Both the position numbers and the translations under genes were made by a program. Source: Gorsachius magnificus (taxonomy: Eukaryota > Chordata > Aves > Pelecaniformes > Ardeidae). Taken from it: a stretch of DNA of 64,000 nucleotides. Below, one piece after another: positions 50,801-59,200 of the stretch (the first letter of the stretch is position 1; every line of letters starts with the position of its first letter). The notes under the pieces were generated by a model, which saw nothing but the letters and a program-made list of their open reading frames with translations, was not told where the DNA came from and ran no database searches. The DNA is taken from positions 154,573,895 through 154,637,894 of the forward strand of contig CM067082.1 of the NCBI GenBank assembly GCA_034008185.1, given 5' to 3'.

Positions 50801-53800
50801 TGTTGCATAGTGCATGCATTAGTCTTTAGTCAGGAAAATAATATTACCTTACTTCTTCTCATGTCCTATCCTAGACGTCTCTCAAGGTCAACTCTGCTTC
50901 TAATTCCATTATTCGGAACCCATTATATTGTGTTCAACTTTCTTCCGGAATACACCAGCCTGGGGGTTCGGCTGTACTTGGAGCTCTGCATTGGATCTTT
51001 TCAGGTAAAATGACTGCAGAGGCTTCCGTTCCTTCTTAATAGATTTTCTAATTTAATCTAGTGTCCACATGACAACTATAACTGCACAAAAAATCATTGG
51101 ATCTTGAAGCTAGTGTCTCCTCACAGAGTTCATGGTTCTTTGCTGAGTTACGGTATCTGAAGATGTGACCTACATCCTATCTGGCTGTAGGCTAGACTGT
51201 ATATATGCAGATTTTTCAAATACAAGTCTTTCAGATGCATGTATAAATTGGATGGTGGGCCAAAGTCAAGCATGGAAAACCTTCTTTGCTACCAATGGTA
51301 ATACACATACCTTCCCTGACTTCACTGACAAGATCAAGATGATTTGGGCTGATGTTAAATTATCCAGGGGTAATGAAAGCTGTAGGTCCATCACCCTTTC
51401 AAATTCTTTGGCAAAGAATAAGTTGATAGGCAATCATATAGGCACAAAATAGTGACAGATGCACATATTAGCCCCATAGAGACTACTAACCTGAGGAACG
51501 CTACATGCTTTTTCCTCCTGGATAGACAAAATATTTGGTGTACTTTGGATGCCCCTAACTGCTCTGAATTGACACACAGAGTATGGATAGCTTGAGGAGC
51601 TTGATGCTAACTAGAACAGATACTGGGGCTGCTCTGACAGACCCTCCAGGTAGTTTTGCTACCTGAGTTATGAGCAAGGCAGCACCCAGCTGCCCTTTTC
51701 TTTCCTCCATTTCCCTGTGTTGCACCTCAAAGTTTGCAAGAAGCAGCTGTGGAAAATCCTACAAACCTTTACAAGGGAGCATATCTCCCACTGAAGGGTT
51801 GCATGGCAACATTTGTCATGACATCACTGAAAATCCAGCAGTTGTGCTGGTTTAGTCCTCTTAAGGATTTAATTCGTTGTGTTGGTCCTGTCCAATATAT
51901 CCTGCCACACCTTAATCCTGACCCTTCGTACTTGGAGCTGGCCTTCATTGAGTTAATTAACAATGTAAGGAATAAGTAAACTGAATAGAGGGGTGAGGTG
52001 TTTAGTTGGTATCTGATCACATAGGTCCATTGACCTCATAGTATTTTCCTGAGTTTAATCTCAGTTCAGAATCTTAACAGAAGTATTTGATCTCATCTGA
52101 TATACTGCAAAGACAGAGAAATTGAGTAGAAGGTTGTATGAGCTCCATACATGGATCTTACGAAATCTGTTTCCTTACTGGTTGCATTGTATAAAGAATT
52201 AGCTCACAGTGTGTTTGGCTGTAGAATAGACCATGCTTTTATAAGCATAACGTGGGAGAACTTCAGTTGCTGTATCATCTGTTCTTATGAATTTATATCG
52301 CCTTACTGAACTTACTTTAGTGAAATGCCACTAACTAGTTGATTAGCTGATCAGCTTTATTGGAGATATATAAGGAATTTTCCAATTGATAACAATACTC
52401 CAATGTATAATGATACTCATTAATTCACATACACAGCACTGTCATGAAGTCAGATAGTGCAAGTGGCTTTTTCAAACTATACTAACACTTAACTTTTTAA
52501 TTTTTTTTTTTTCCTAGGGGTTTATTGTCGCAGTTCTCTACTGTTTCCTGAACCAAGAGGTAAGGGACCTATATCCTTTACAATATGGCTTTCACTGGCA
52601 GATATATAAAGTCAATAATCAGTTTCATACAAGCAGATAATAAAATCTTTTAGTTTCTTAGGATTGTCTGTTAACATGGGAATCAATGAAACTGAACTTC
52701 ATTTCAATTATCTTCATGGGAATGAAGCCATCTAGTGGAGAAATGAACTTTTACTACTTTGCTATTCCATCAAGTATTTTTTATCTTTTCTGCATCTTTT
52801 TGTGCAATAGCAGGGCTTGGGAAACTGGACCTGAAAGTACAAAATGTTGCAGTGATGCAAAGAGATCTACAGTTAATAAAATTTTGTGATGTAATTGGAA
52901 AGAATTTAAAATTATGCCGATCGTCCCATGCCAAAGTATTATTTTCTAGTATTTTTAATATGCTGATGAAGTTTGCCAGTATTTCTTCATGTGGATAAAT
53001 CTTTTCTTCCATTTAGAAAATGTAAGTCAGAATTTTACTCTCAATGGGACAGGAATCATTCCACTTAGTTTAGTAGCCAGACCCATTTATAGAGTCTAGA
53101 CATTGTGATAAGAATGCATCTTCAATGAATTATATAGACAACATTACAGTTTATCCTCCATATTTTAGAATGGGTTGAAACCCTGCAATTTCACCCTCTT
53201 TTCTGACTACAGGGTAACTGAGATGGCTGTAGTATGAGTGGGATTCACTCTCAAACTACACTAAGAGCCTACTGGTTTCTGCCTAAAAAGGGAAAACCTC
53301 CTGATTCATGTGTTCTACCCCACAGAGTATCCCCTAGGATGTCAAGGGTGTGTTTAGGAGGTCAGTCCTGCCCCTAATCATCACAATCAGTGAAACTTAG
53401 AGAGATATTGAAATGCCCAAGTGCAGTTGTCTGTGTTAGAGACACCTGACCCACTATAGACTCCCTGGGCTGTATTGACTAAATTGCCATTTTCTATAGG
53501 GCTGATTTCAAACAGTATGCAAGTGTCTACATGCGCCACGGTCCACACTTACTTGACACTATTGTCAGCAATTTCTGAAATATATGTGGAAAGTTAACAC
53601 TCCTGTTCACTACTCTTAATAATCCTAATCACTTTTGATAGTAAACCATAGCTGTACATCCAGCTTGACATCCCAGAGATACAACATACAACACTTCAAA
53701 TTAGAAATTTCCTTCTCAGTAAACATCTGAGAAGGTACATTTCTAGTGAGAATCAGATGTGAAAGCAGGGTTTAGTGGCTTGCCTGGACCCTTTGTATGT

Positions 53801-55631
53801 TTCTGTGAACATACTAATGCATGGTATACATAGTTGTCAACAACAGAATGGAAATGTCTCCTGATTTCTGATGGCCTTCACCTCACGGTCTTAAAAAGCA
53901 AAGTATCATAGAATCGTAGAATCATAGAATGTTTGTGGTTGGAAGGGAACCCTAGAGGTCATCTAGTCCAACCCCCCTGCAGTGAGCAGGGACACCACTA
54001 ACTAGATCAGGTTGCTCAGAGCCCAGTCCAACCTGGTCTTGAAGTAGTATTATTTCTCAGCCACAAATTGGTGAGTGTCAATTAAGAAACCTGCTTCAGT
54101 TTATACTTTTCTAGAAACAGATGGAAACAAGACAAAATCCCTTAACAACTGAGTAAAAGCAAGCAATGTGGAGAGAATGTGTTTAATTGTGTAGGCAACG
54201 TTGATGAGACCATTACTGGAATAAATTTTCAAAGGGATATTTAAAAAAAAAGGCAGAAGATATAAAAAAAAGGCTGATAAAATACTCTAGTGGTGGAGAA
54301 AATGTTTTACAGTGCTAGAGTTAGAGACCTCAAGCTCTTTCATTTCTCAGAAGACAACTGAGGTAAATTGACTATGCATAAAGATATCAAAGTATAAGTA
54401 CTTTGGTGGGGGAAAGTTGCTTAGTGCTGACAGACTTTTCATTGGAAGGGGGGCCAAAAAAGAAACCAGGGAAGTTAAAAATGGAAGTGGGACTTTTTTT
54501 GTTTATTTAACTGTGTGACAGTTCAATAATAAACTTTGATTGTTGGGCCTGTAGTCAGTAAGTAGGGACACAGGACTGGGCGGACTCACATAAAGTGTGT
54601 CCTTACTTTGTGAAAGGAAGAATGGGATTCATTTACTCTTTTCAACATGGGAGGCCAACTCTGAAATAGCCACACTAGACATTTGCATCAGTGCAGAGGA
54701 ATGAGCATGCTGAGACAGGCTAGATGAAACATTCTCTGGAGGATCCTTGTCCTGGTTTCGGCTGGGATAGAGTTAATTTTCTTCACAGAAGCTAGCATAG
54801 TGCTGTGCTTTGGATTTAGTACTAGAAGAATGTTGATAACACGCTGATGTTTTTAGTTGTTGCCAAGCAGTGCTCAGACTGCTCAAGGACTTTTTGAGCT
54901 TCTCCTGCTCGGCCAGGTGCATAACAAGCTGGGAGTACAGCACAGCTAGGACCCAAACTGTCCAAAGAGCTATTCCATACCATAGAACGTCATGCTCGGG
55001 GGGGTTAGTCGGTCGGGTCGGTCGGTCGGTCGCGGGCAGAGTGGTCGCAGCTCGGGCTGTGTGATCGCGGCCCGGGGGAAGTGATCGCTGCTCGGGACGG
55101 GCTGGGCATCGGTCGGCGGGTGGTGAGCAATTGCATTGTGCATCATTCGTTTTGTATATTCTGTATATTTTGTTATCATTCTCATTATTACTATTATTAT
55201 TATTTTCTCTTATTAAACTGTCTTTATCTCAGCCCTCGGCTCTAACCTTTTTCCCCTTCCTGATTCTCTCCCCCATCCCACTGAGGGAGGGGGGGGAGTG
55301 AGTGAGCGGCTGCGTGGTGCTGAGTTGCCAGCCGGGTTAAACCACGACAATCCTACTTTTCTCTATCAGCTAGAAAGGAAGCCCAGAGGGACCAATTGGA
55401 CTGAGATGTCTAAATTTTACATTTCTCTAGCCACCATTTCTGTCTTTCCCACTGGTCTACTCCCAAGCAGTATTTGACCACAAAATAGCATTGTCCTTTC
55501 CTTTTGAGGTACAAACGGAAATTGGCCGGAGGTGGCACGGTAAGAGATATGGACTTATGCCAGTGTGGAGAAGGACAAGATGGACTGTGCCATCTAGTTC
55601 TGGAGTAAAAATGACCACATCTGTGTGCTAA
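29776..55631 (+). CDS. GHRHR: Growth-hormone-releasing hormone receptor gene, 13 coding exons
   Basis: Class B1 G-protein-coupled receptor of pituitary somatotrophs. It binds GHRH at the cell surface and raises cAMP through Gs to drive growth hormone synthesis and release. Coding exons: 29776-29832, 37921-38026, 38641-38748, 39944-40044, 43108-43205, 44906-45038, 45939-46092, 47380-47440, 48184-48253, 50029-50120, 50875-51004, 52518-52559, 55509-55631. They join in frame to 1275 nt, 424 residues plus stop; every intron is GT-AG. The human protein is 423 residues, and the sizes of exons 3 and 5-12 match the human exons as I recall them. Family marks include [25 protein letters not shown] and YCFLNQE. 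Birds also have a second GHRH receptor paralogue; the close match to mammalian GHRHR favours the orthologue, but I cannot exclude the other. No break or frameshift is seen. Confidence 0.96.
31323..31358 (+). other. G-quadruplex motif in GHRHR intron 1
   Basis: The G runs of 3, 4, 7, 3 and 4 are separated by T, seven T, TGTGAT and T. This fits the four-run, loop 1-7 rule, and the motif is on the transcribed-RNA (sense) strand. A T-rich tract follows directly. Confidence 0.65.
31630..31970. repeat. GC-rich patch with short tandem repeat
   Basis: About 340 bp of G-rich, GC-high sequence stands out from the AT-rich intron. Words such as CAGGG, GGCAGG and GGCTGAG recur. At 31887-31922 GGGCAGGCTCCA occurs twice in a row and is followed by a third copy with changes. 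It has few CpG dinucleotides, so it is not a typical CpG island. It may be a decayed minisatellite or an unnamed repeat; I do not recognise the family. Confidence 0.5.
33015..33175 (+). mobile_element. Old CR1 LINE fragment
   Basis: The segment shows the decayed CR1 3' coding pattern 'gccaatgggtacaaactgaa', 'aacacaagaaaccactttac' and 'gaagctgcccagagaggctg'. These match the CR1 blocks for a conserved region near the end of the reverse-transcriptase ORF. No tail is visible and the borders are approximate. Confidence 0.6.
34090..35118 (-). mobile_element. CR1 LINE, 5'-truncated copy in GHRHR intron 1
   Basis: Minus-strand CR1 of about 1 kb. Reading from 35118 downward it contains the reverse-transcriptase catalytic region (PQGSIPG and FADD), the thumb and C-terminal parts, and the 3' end with the GGTTGGAAGGGACCCCTAG complement and ATTCTATGATTC tail at 34090. 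The frame is broken into three pieces, so it is dead. It lies antisense to GHRHR. Confidence 0.93.
34869..35099 (-). pseudogene. CR1 reverse-transcriptase fragment
   Basis: A 76-codon frame with PQGS near residues 17-20 and FADD at 45-48, the CR1 catalytic box. The following pieces of the same ORF lie at 34649-34945 and 34138-34470 in other frames, separated by indels. It is a remnant only, with no expected product. Confidence 0.85.
35525..36103 (-). mobile_element. Solo LTR of an avian endogenous retrovirus in GHRHR intron 1
   Basis: 579 bp from TGTGGTGGTTTGTCC to GACCCAATACA on the plus strand. By homology to the other LTRs it is on the minus strand; the AGTTTAATAAAG block is the reverse of the TTAAACTGTCTTT block of the plus-strand LTRs. 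The flanks are GCGTG (35520-35524) and GCATG (36104-36108), a 5-bp duplication with one difference that is exactly a CpG-to-CpA decay. It is antisense to the host gene and without internal genes. Confidence 0.82.
37921..38026 (+). CDS. GHRHR: GHRHR exon 2: start of hormone-binding domain
   Basis: Encodes residues 20-54 and the first base of codon 55. [18 protein letters not shown] matches the mammalian HMHPECDF start of the mature receptor, with cysteines C28 and C41. N50-A-T is an N-glycosylation sequon at the same place as human N50. The acceptor is CTCCCTGTAG. The donor is GTATCC, weaker than consensus. Phase 0 in, phase 1 out. Confidence 0.95.
38641..38748 (+). CDS. GHRHR: GHRHR exon 3: hormone-binding domain core
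   Basis: Encodes codons 55-91 (both ends split) with [12 protein letters not shown] and TLALPCP. This carries C56, C65 and C79 of the class B disulfide core and the conserved W60-D61. D61 is the counterpart of the aspartate whose loss inactivates the receptor in the mouse little mutant; here it is intact. Length is 108 nt, as in human. The acceptor is TTTCTGTCTGAG. The donor GTGATG is non-ideal. A long T-run lies 45 bp upstream. Confidence 0.95.
39944..40044 (+). CDS. GHRHR: GHRHR exon 4: end of hormone-binding domain
   Basis: Encodes the end of codon 91 to residue 124: [20 protein letters not shown], then IACPV. C98 and C114 complete the expected disulfides C41-C65, C56-C98 and C79-C114, leaving C28 spare. 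The WS-PFPPY motif is a class B1 signature. N97-C-T is an additional glycosylation sequon not present in the human sequence, which has RDCT. The acceptor is TTCTGTTTCAG; the donor is GTAAGT. Confidence 0.95.
40045..43107 (+). other. GHRHR intron 4 (3.1 kb)
   Basis: Ordinary AT-rich intron. I see no repeat family, no extra exon and no notable motif. Donor GTAAGT; acceptor TTCTTTATAG. Confidence 0.7.
43108..43205 (+). CDS. GHRHR: GHRHR exon 5: transmembrane helix 1
   Basis: Encodes residues 125-156 and two bases of codon 157: [18 protein letters not shown], then hydrophobic sequence to FR. YFST-KIIYTVG is nearly identical to mammalian GHRHR and forms the junction between the hormone-binding domain and helix 1. 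Length 98 nt, phase 2 out. The donor is GTATGT. Confidence 0.97.
43206..44905 (+). other. GHRHR intron 5 (1.7 kb)
   Basis: AT-rich intron. A 69-codon open frame at 43775-43984 is read as chance: it has no splice logic and no similarity I recognise. No repeats noted. Confidence 0.65.
44906..45038 (+). CDS. GHRHR: GHRHR exon 6: first intracellular loop and helix 2
   Basis: Encodes codon 157 (split) to residue 201: [20 protein letters not shown], then [10 protein letters not shown] and DHCSFST. The RLxCPRNYIH motif of loop 1 and helix 2 is highly conserved in class B1 receptors. Length 133 nt as in human. The acceptor is TTTTCTTCCAG and the donor GTAAGC. Confidence 0.97.
45939..46092 (+). CDS. 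GHRHR: GHRHR exon 7: helix 3 and start of helix 4
   Basis: Encodes residue 202 to the first base of codon 253. It contains C204, the helix 3 partner of the extracellular loop 2 disulfide. [18 protein letters not shown] is the class B helix 3 signature with the conserved E and [13 protein letters not shown] opens helix 4. Length 154 nt. The acceptor is TGTTCCTTAG and the donor GTAAGT. Confidence 0.97.
46093..47379 (+). other. GHRHR intron 7 (1.3 kb)
   Basis: Ordinary intron; nothing recognised beyond short AT-rich tracts. Acceptor TCTAACAG. Confidence 0.65.
47380..47440 (+). CDS. GHRHR: GHRHR exon 8: helix 4
   Basis: A 61-nt exon encoding [20 protein letters not shown] plus split codons at both ends (253 and 273). 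It aligns residue for residue with human [21 protein letters not shown], with the same length and phases. Donor GTAAGT. Confidence 0.95.
48184..48253 (+). CDS. GHRHR: GHRHR exon 9: extracellular loop 2 and start of helix 5
   Basis: 70 nt, codon 273 to residue 296: [18 protein letters not shown], then IISVG. C274-W275 is the class B loop 2 pair; C274 is expected to bond with C204. SPYWWxIKGPI is characteristic of GHRHR and its nearest relatives. The acceptor is TTATTTTCTCAG and the donor GTAGGT. Confidence 0.97.
48254..50028 (+). other. GHRHR intron 9 (1.8 kb) with a CR1 tail
   Basis: Contains a 198-bp CR1 3' fragment on the minus strand (48999-49196); otherwise nothing recognised. The acceptor is TTTTGAACAG. 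Confidence 0.7.
48999..49196 (-). mobile_element. CR1 LINE 3' fragment in GHRHR intron 9
   Basis: The reverse complement of the CR1 3' end. The terminal repeat ATCATAGAAT is present three times at 49000-49027, then TTTTGGGTTGGAAAGGACCC and CCTAGAGGTCATCTAGTCCA, ending inside the C-terminal coding part at 'ccagtgtttcac'. It is little diverged from the copy at 53904, so they are of the same or close subfamily. It is 5'-truncated and dead. Confidence 0.93.
50029..50120 (+). CDS. GHRHR: GHRHR exon 10: helix 5 and third intracellular loop
   Basis: Encodes residues 297-326 plus two bases of codon 327: [19 protein letters not shown], then [11 protein letters not shown]. The RILxKKL stretch at the cytoplasmic end of helix 5 is the G-protein contact region of class B receptors. 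Length 92 nt as in human. The donor GTAGTG is weak by consensus. Confidence 0.96.
50626..50659 (+). repeat. 17-bp direct tandem duplication
   Basis: GCCATGAACACGGTATT is followed at once by GCCATGAACATGGTATT, one base different. It lies in GHRHR intron 10. A small local duplication with no evident function. Confidence 0.8.
50875..51004 (+). CDS. GHRHR: GHRHR exon 11: helix 6, loop 3, start of helix 7
   Basis: Encodes codon 327 (split) to residue 370: [20 protein letters not shown], then NFLP, the loop, and [15 protein letters not shown]. [16 protein letters not shown] is the class B helix 6 signature. Length 130 nt. The acceptor is TGTCCTATCCTAG; the donor is GTAAAA. Mammals are known to make splice variants around this exon. 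Confidence 0.97.
51005..52517 (+). other. GHRHR intron 11 (1.5 kb)
   Basis: Ordinary intron. It ends in a long T-run (52502-52512) before the acceptor TTTTCCTAG. No repeat family recognised. Confidence 0.65.
52518..52559 (+). CDS. GHRHR: GHRHR exon 12: end of helix 7
   Basis: A 42-nt exon, residues 371-384, [14 protein letters not shown], nearly identical to human [14 protein letters not shown]. It closes helix 7 with the conserved FLNxE motif. Phase 0 on both sides. The donor is GTAAGG; reading on into the intron gives 26 more codons before TAA at 52638-52640 (see findings). Confidence 0.97.
52639..52644 (+). promoter_or_regulatory. Possible intronic poly(A) signal in GHRHR intron 12
   Basis: AATAAA overlaps the first in-frame stop reached by reading through the exon 12 donor. 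A TGTCTGTT element follows about 20 bases later. If used, it would end the transcript with a receptor that lacks the exon 13 tail. Confidence 0.4.
53904..54043 (-). mobile_element. CR1 LINE 3' fragment in GHRHR intron 12
   Basis: 140 bp of CR1 3' end in reverse orientation: an ATCATAGAATC-type tail, then GGTTGGAAGGGAACCCTAGA, ending at 'aacctggtcttgaa'. It is very similar to the copy at 48999. It carries no coding capacity. Confidence 0.92.
54748..55349 (+). mobile_element. Young solo LTR of an avian ERVL-type endogenous retrovirus
   Basis: 602 bp, TGTCCTGGTTTCGGC to TTAAACCACGACA, flanked by a perfect target duplication ATCCT (54743-54747 and 55350-55354). It is near-identical to the LTR at 11855 except for a longer CpG-rich middle, where a unit like GTGATCGCTGCTCGGG is present about three times instead of once. 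An ATTAAA lies at 55212-55217. The LTR is in the same direction as GHRHR and ends 159 bp before exon 13. There is no internal retroviral sequence. Confidence 0.94.
55509..55631 (+). CDS. GHRHR: GHRHR exon 13: cytoplasmic tail and stop
   Basis: Encodes residues 385-424 and [18 protein letters not shown], then [13 protein letters not shown] and a TTSVC end. It aligns with human VRTEISRKWHG...PAWRTRAKWTTPS...TSMC, including the terminal S-x-C. The tail holds the helix 8 region and sites for receptor regulation. The acceptor is TTTCCTTTTGAG. Confidence 0.95.
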   Translation, partial: VQTEIGRRWHGKRYGLMPVWRRTRWTVPSSSGVKMTTSVC

Positions 55632-56230
55632 AGAAGGCCTCAGGATCTGGAGTAATCACATAAAAAAGCTCAATTAGGAAAAAAGAAACCAAGCAACAAA
55701 CAAACCAAAAGACCCACCACATGTAATGTTTGCAGTTTATACTGAGCAAATTGGAGGAGGATCCACTTCTGAAGCAGTTCTGCCTATCGGACTTACTTTG
55801 CAGGACGAGCATTGCAGTGACATATTAAACACTGACTGGCTGATCACAATAGCCCTCACACTGATATACTTTGCACCACAGAAAACACAAAAAACACCTC
55901 CTTTTCATTCACTTCCTGTGCATTTTCACTGATGAAGTACCTAGCATAATGTGTCCAGGGAATGGACACCAGTAGTACCCTTCACTGACATCATAGATGA
56001 CCAGCTCTGGAAATGCGTATTCCATCCTTATGCAATGGAAAATTGAGTATATCCAGCTTGTTCAAGCTTTGTTCCTTGTTTTGATTCAGTAGACAAGCAA
56101 ATATGAAGCCAAATGTCTTGTTAAACTATAACACAATGACTAAAAAGTCCTCTTATATTGTCTTTTTATATTGTCTCTTTAGAACCTAAAAATTCAAGGT
56201 TCACAATAAAAATCAGTACACTCATGTTCT
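55632..56230 (+). other. Probable GHRHR 3' untranslated region
   Basis: Sequence from the stop codon to just past the first AATAAA downstream of the stop (56205-56210), which is followed by the GT-rich TGTTCTGGTGTT. A cleavage site near 56230 is inferred. Further AATAAA words occur at about 56483 and 59757, so a longer 3' end is possible. Confidence 0.5.
56205..56210 (+). terminator. Candidate GHRHR poly(A) signal
   Basis: AATAAA about 575 bp after the stop codon, with a downstream GT-rich element at about 56226-56237. This is the first canonical signal after the TAA. Confidence 0.55.
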
Positions 56231-56235
56231 GGTGT

Positions 56236-59200
56236 TATTCCAGTAGCCACAGGTAAGAAAATTTCTGATAGCCAAGTAGCAGAAAGTAGTGTTGGGAAGG
56301 ACAAGACTCTACAAGGTAATTACCTTTGCAAGTAAATGAGAAAGAAAAGTGAACTTTTGCACAGAAAGAGAATGAGACCCACCAGAGATGGACTAGGAGA
56401 GTGCTAGGAATACTGCTTAGTATTTTCTTATGTGTCTACTGTTTTTGCTCTCCAGTGTTGTAAAAAATTCAGAAACTTGAAAATAAACTTGCATTCCCAG
56501 TGTTTGTACTTGAGGGGTTTTATTAGTTTGGGTTTTTTTGTTTTGGGGATTTTTCTGGTTGTTGTACCCCCACCAGTGGTTGTAACCTATAATGGGTTGA
56601 TAACATTTTTGATGGGAACATCAAGGCTTGGAAAGGAAAGAAAGCTAAACAGCACCAAACAGTGAGGACTATCAGACTGGTACATTTTCACCCTGCTCTT
56701 CTGGATATTCCAATGACTTGCCAAATCTGATTAAACAACAGAAATTATAATAGAGAAAAGTGGACTTGCCTTCCTTTTTCCTTTGCTGTATCCAGGTAAT
56801 TACAGCTAACCTGAAGAAGTAGAATGTTATGCCACCTAGTTTTTATGTAAAAGATGACTGCCAAGGAGTTGTCTTCCTCTTTCCATTAGAAAAAAAGTTT
56901 ATTATTATTATTTTTTTATTTTCTCTTTGCTTTTTCTTCCATCTGTGAAAAATGTAACAATGTCTGAATTCAGATCTGAGAGTGGGAGGAGTCTGAGGGA
57001 GCAGTGGGAGGGAGGTGTTTATTTCCATTTCTGTAGTCATTTTTTGGAACACAATGTGGGGACCAAGATATTGTTTATATTGGTTTCCTTCCTTTATCCA
57101 GGAGGGTTCAAGGGGAGCTGGATGGAAGCATGTGTCAAATAGTTGGCAATCTGTTGAAAGTAAGAGACTAAGAGTGAGATGAGTTTGCAGGGCTTTCAGT
57201 GTTCTATAGCATCCAGCTAATGTGAAAAAGTGGCAAAACCTGTAAGCATGAGTGTTGAGGTAGTTGAATGAGTCTTCTTTCCTGGAGATGGATTTTTTTC
57301 AGCCTCAAAATATCATGGTCTCTATCATCTAGAAAGGACCCCAGAGTAACAGCTCAACCAAGAAGTCTGAATTTTAACCCATCTCTACTCATACATGCTT
57401 TGAAGATTTCCTACAGCTTCTGCATTTCTGTTGTTGTATAATTAACTGTGAAATGGCAAATTTACTCACAAGACCATGATGCCCTGTAACTGGAAGATAA
57501 AATAAGAGGTGATAAGAAATAAAAATCTTTCTTCTGATGAGCAGATCACCCATTGTCTGGCTCAGCTGATTTCTGAATGTGTGATGGCATTTTCTTATCT
57601 CCATGTCTCAACCAGTGATATAACGGGTCACATTAAGACTTGTAAGTCTTGACTGTATCAGTTGGATTTTCTGGCTTGTAATTAAGTCCTACAATACTGA
57701 AATGGTGTTACCATGATGACTTTGACATTAACTGGATACGTTAGTAAGAGATATGAAGGCACATGAATACATGGACTTCTCAGGGCTCTGCTTTTCTAGG
57801 CTTGGCCCCAAATCCCTCTGAATCAAGAATACCGGCAGTCTGACAAAATAATTTCTATTAGCTTTGTATCATATATAATATGGACACCTTCTTGGCTGCG
57901 TTCAAGTATCTGTGGCATCTGTTCTTACCTAAGTAGGGCTATCAAAAACTAGGCCTTTGTCCTTTCTAGTCATCTCAGCTTTTTCTAATATGAACATGTG
58001 CAGGAATCTTCAGAGAATTGCATTCCTTCCTGAAATAAATAACCACTATAGAGGGAATACTGTCCTGTGGGATAGCTGATACTGGAAACAGAAGTGGCTA
58101 AAATGACTCTATTTAATTAGAATGTTAATATCAGTTATGACTAGGCATGGCATAGATAATAAGGTTAATTGCATTTTTAGCAAATTCAATCTTGATTATG
58201 AAATGTTAAGCAGAATTTAAAAACTTAAGAAATTTTCAGTTTTTCAGGAAGGGAATTGTCTTGAATTTAGATCATTTTTATCAAGCTTAACACCATCTTA
58301 GGAGCATGTGCACACATTGCATAAGATTATATTTCTGCAAGTTCTTGTCTGTCACATGCAAAGTTTGATAAAACAGGTATGAAAAGTGTGAGTAACAGAA
58401 ACTCCTTAACCTTTAAAGAATAAATTATGCTACGTATTATTTACTTTCAGTTGGAGTAGGGCCAGAGCAATGGAAAACTGACCTGAAGATAGAGAATAAT
58501 TTCCAGGGTGTGCAAACTGCTACAGGGCTTACACTGCAATGAGTAAAGGCAGAAGTGAAAAAGAGCTTCCAGATGCGGTGGCTGTGCTGATCTCACTGCA
58601 GGCTGCAGCAGAAAAAAAAAGATCAGTGGTTTTAGATGCATCTGCCAGGTTTCTGCCAATTTAGGTGCAACTTAAGTCATTTGGACCTGGCTTTTATGTC
58701 ATATCATAACCAGGTGTATGACATTGATTAACTTTTTTCCTTCTACCCTCAAAGACACCTGCTAGATTCCTAAAATTAAGTAAAATTTTTGACAGCATGG
58801 CATCACTGAAGACCCCAACTTACATTTATTTTTTTGAATGGAAATATCTCACTGAGGAGTATTTGATTAGTTTCTTCTACACTGCAGATTCAAGTAGCAT
58901 GAGACTCCTGTCCATTGGTTTTGTCCTAATTTTTTTTATCTTTTCTTAGTAAGGCAATCACTCTTTTACAACGTTTTTTTCTGTCTAGCTTAGTGCCTTA
59001 CCTTGCTTCCCCAGGCAGTATAACTGTTAATAACTTCAATGGCAATCAATAGCAATGGCAAAGTCTCTCCTACAAACAGTATATATTTTATATTTTATAT
59101 TAAAAAAAAAGAAATGGTTCATCATATAAAAACTAACAGTGAACACCTGTGGTTCTTTTGCCTTTATCTAACATCAAGGCAAGGTTATTATTATTGTTTT

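Larger units (their letters stand above)
52560..55508 (+). other. GHRHR intron 12 (2.9 kb) with CR1 and solo LTR
   Basis: Holds a minus-strand CR1 tail (53904-54043) and a young sense-oriented solo LTR (54748-55349). A half CTCF-like word, GCCATCTAGTGG, lies at 52727-52738. The acceptor is CTTTCCTTTTGAG, outside the LTR. Confidence 0.8.
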
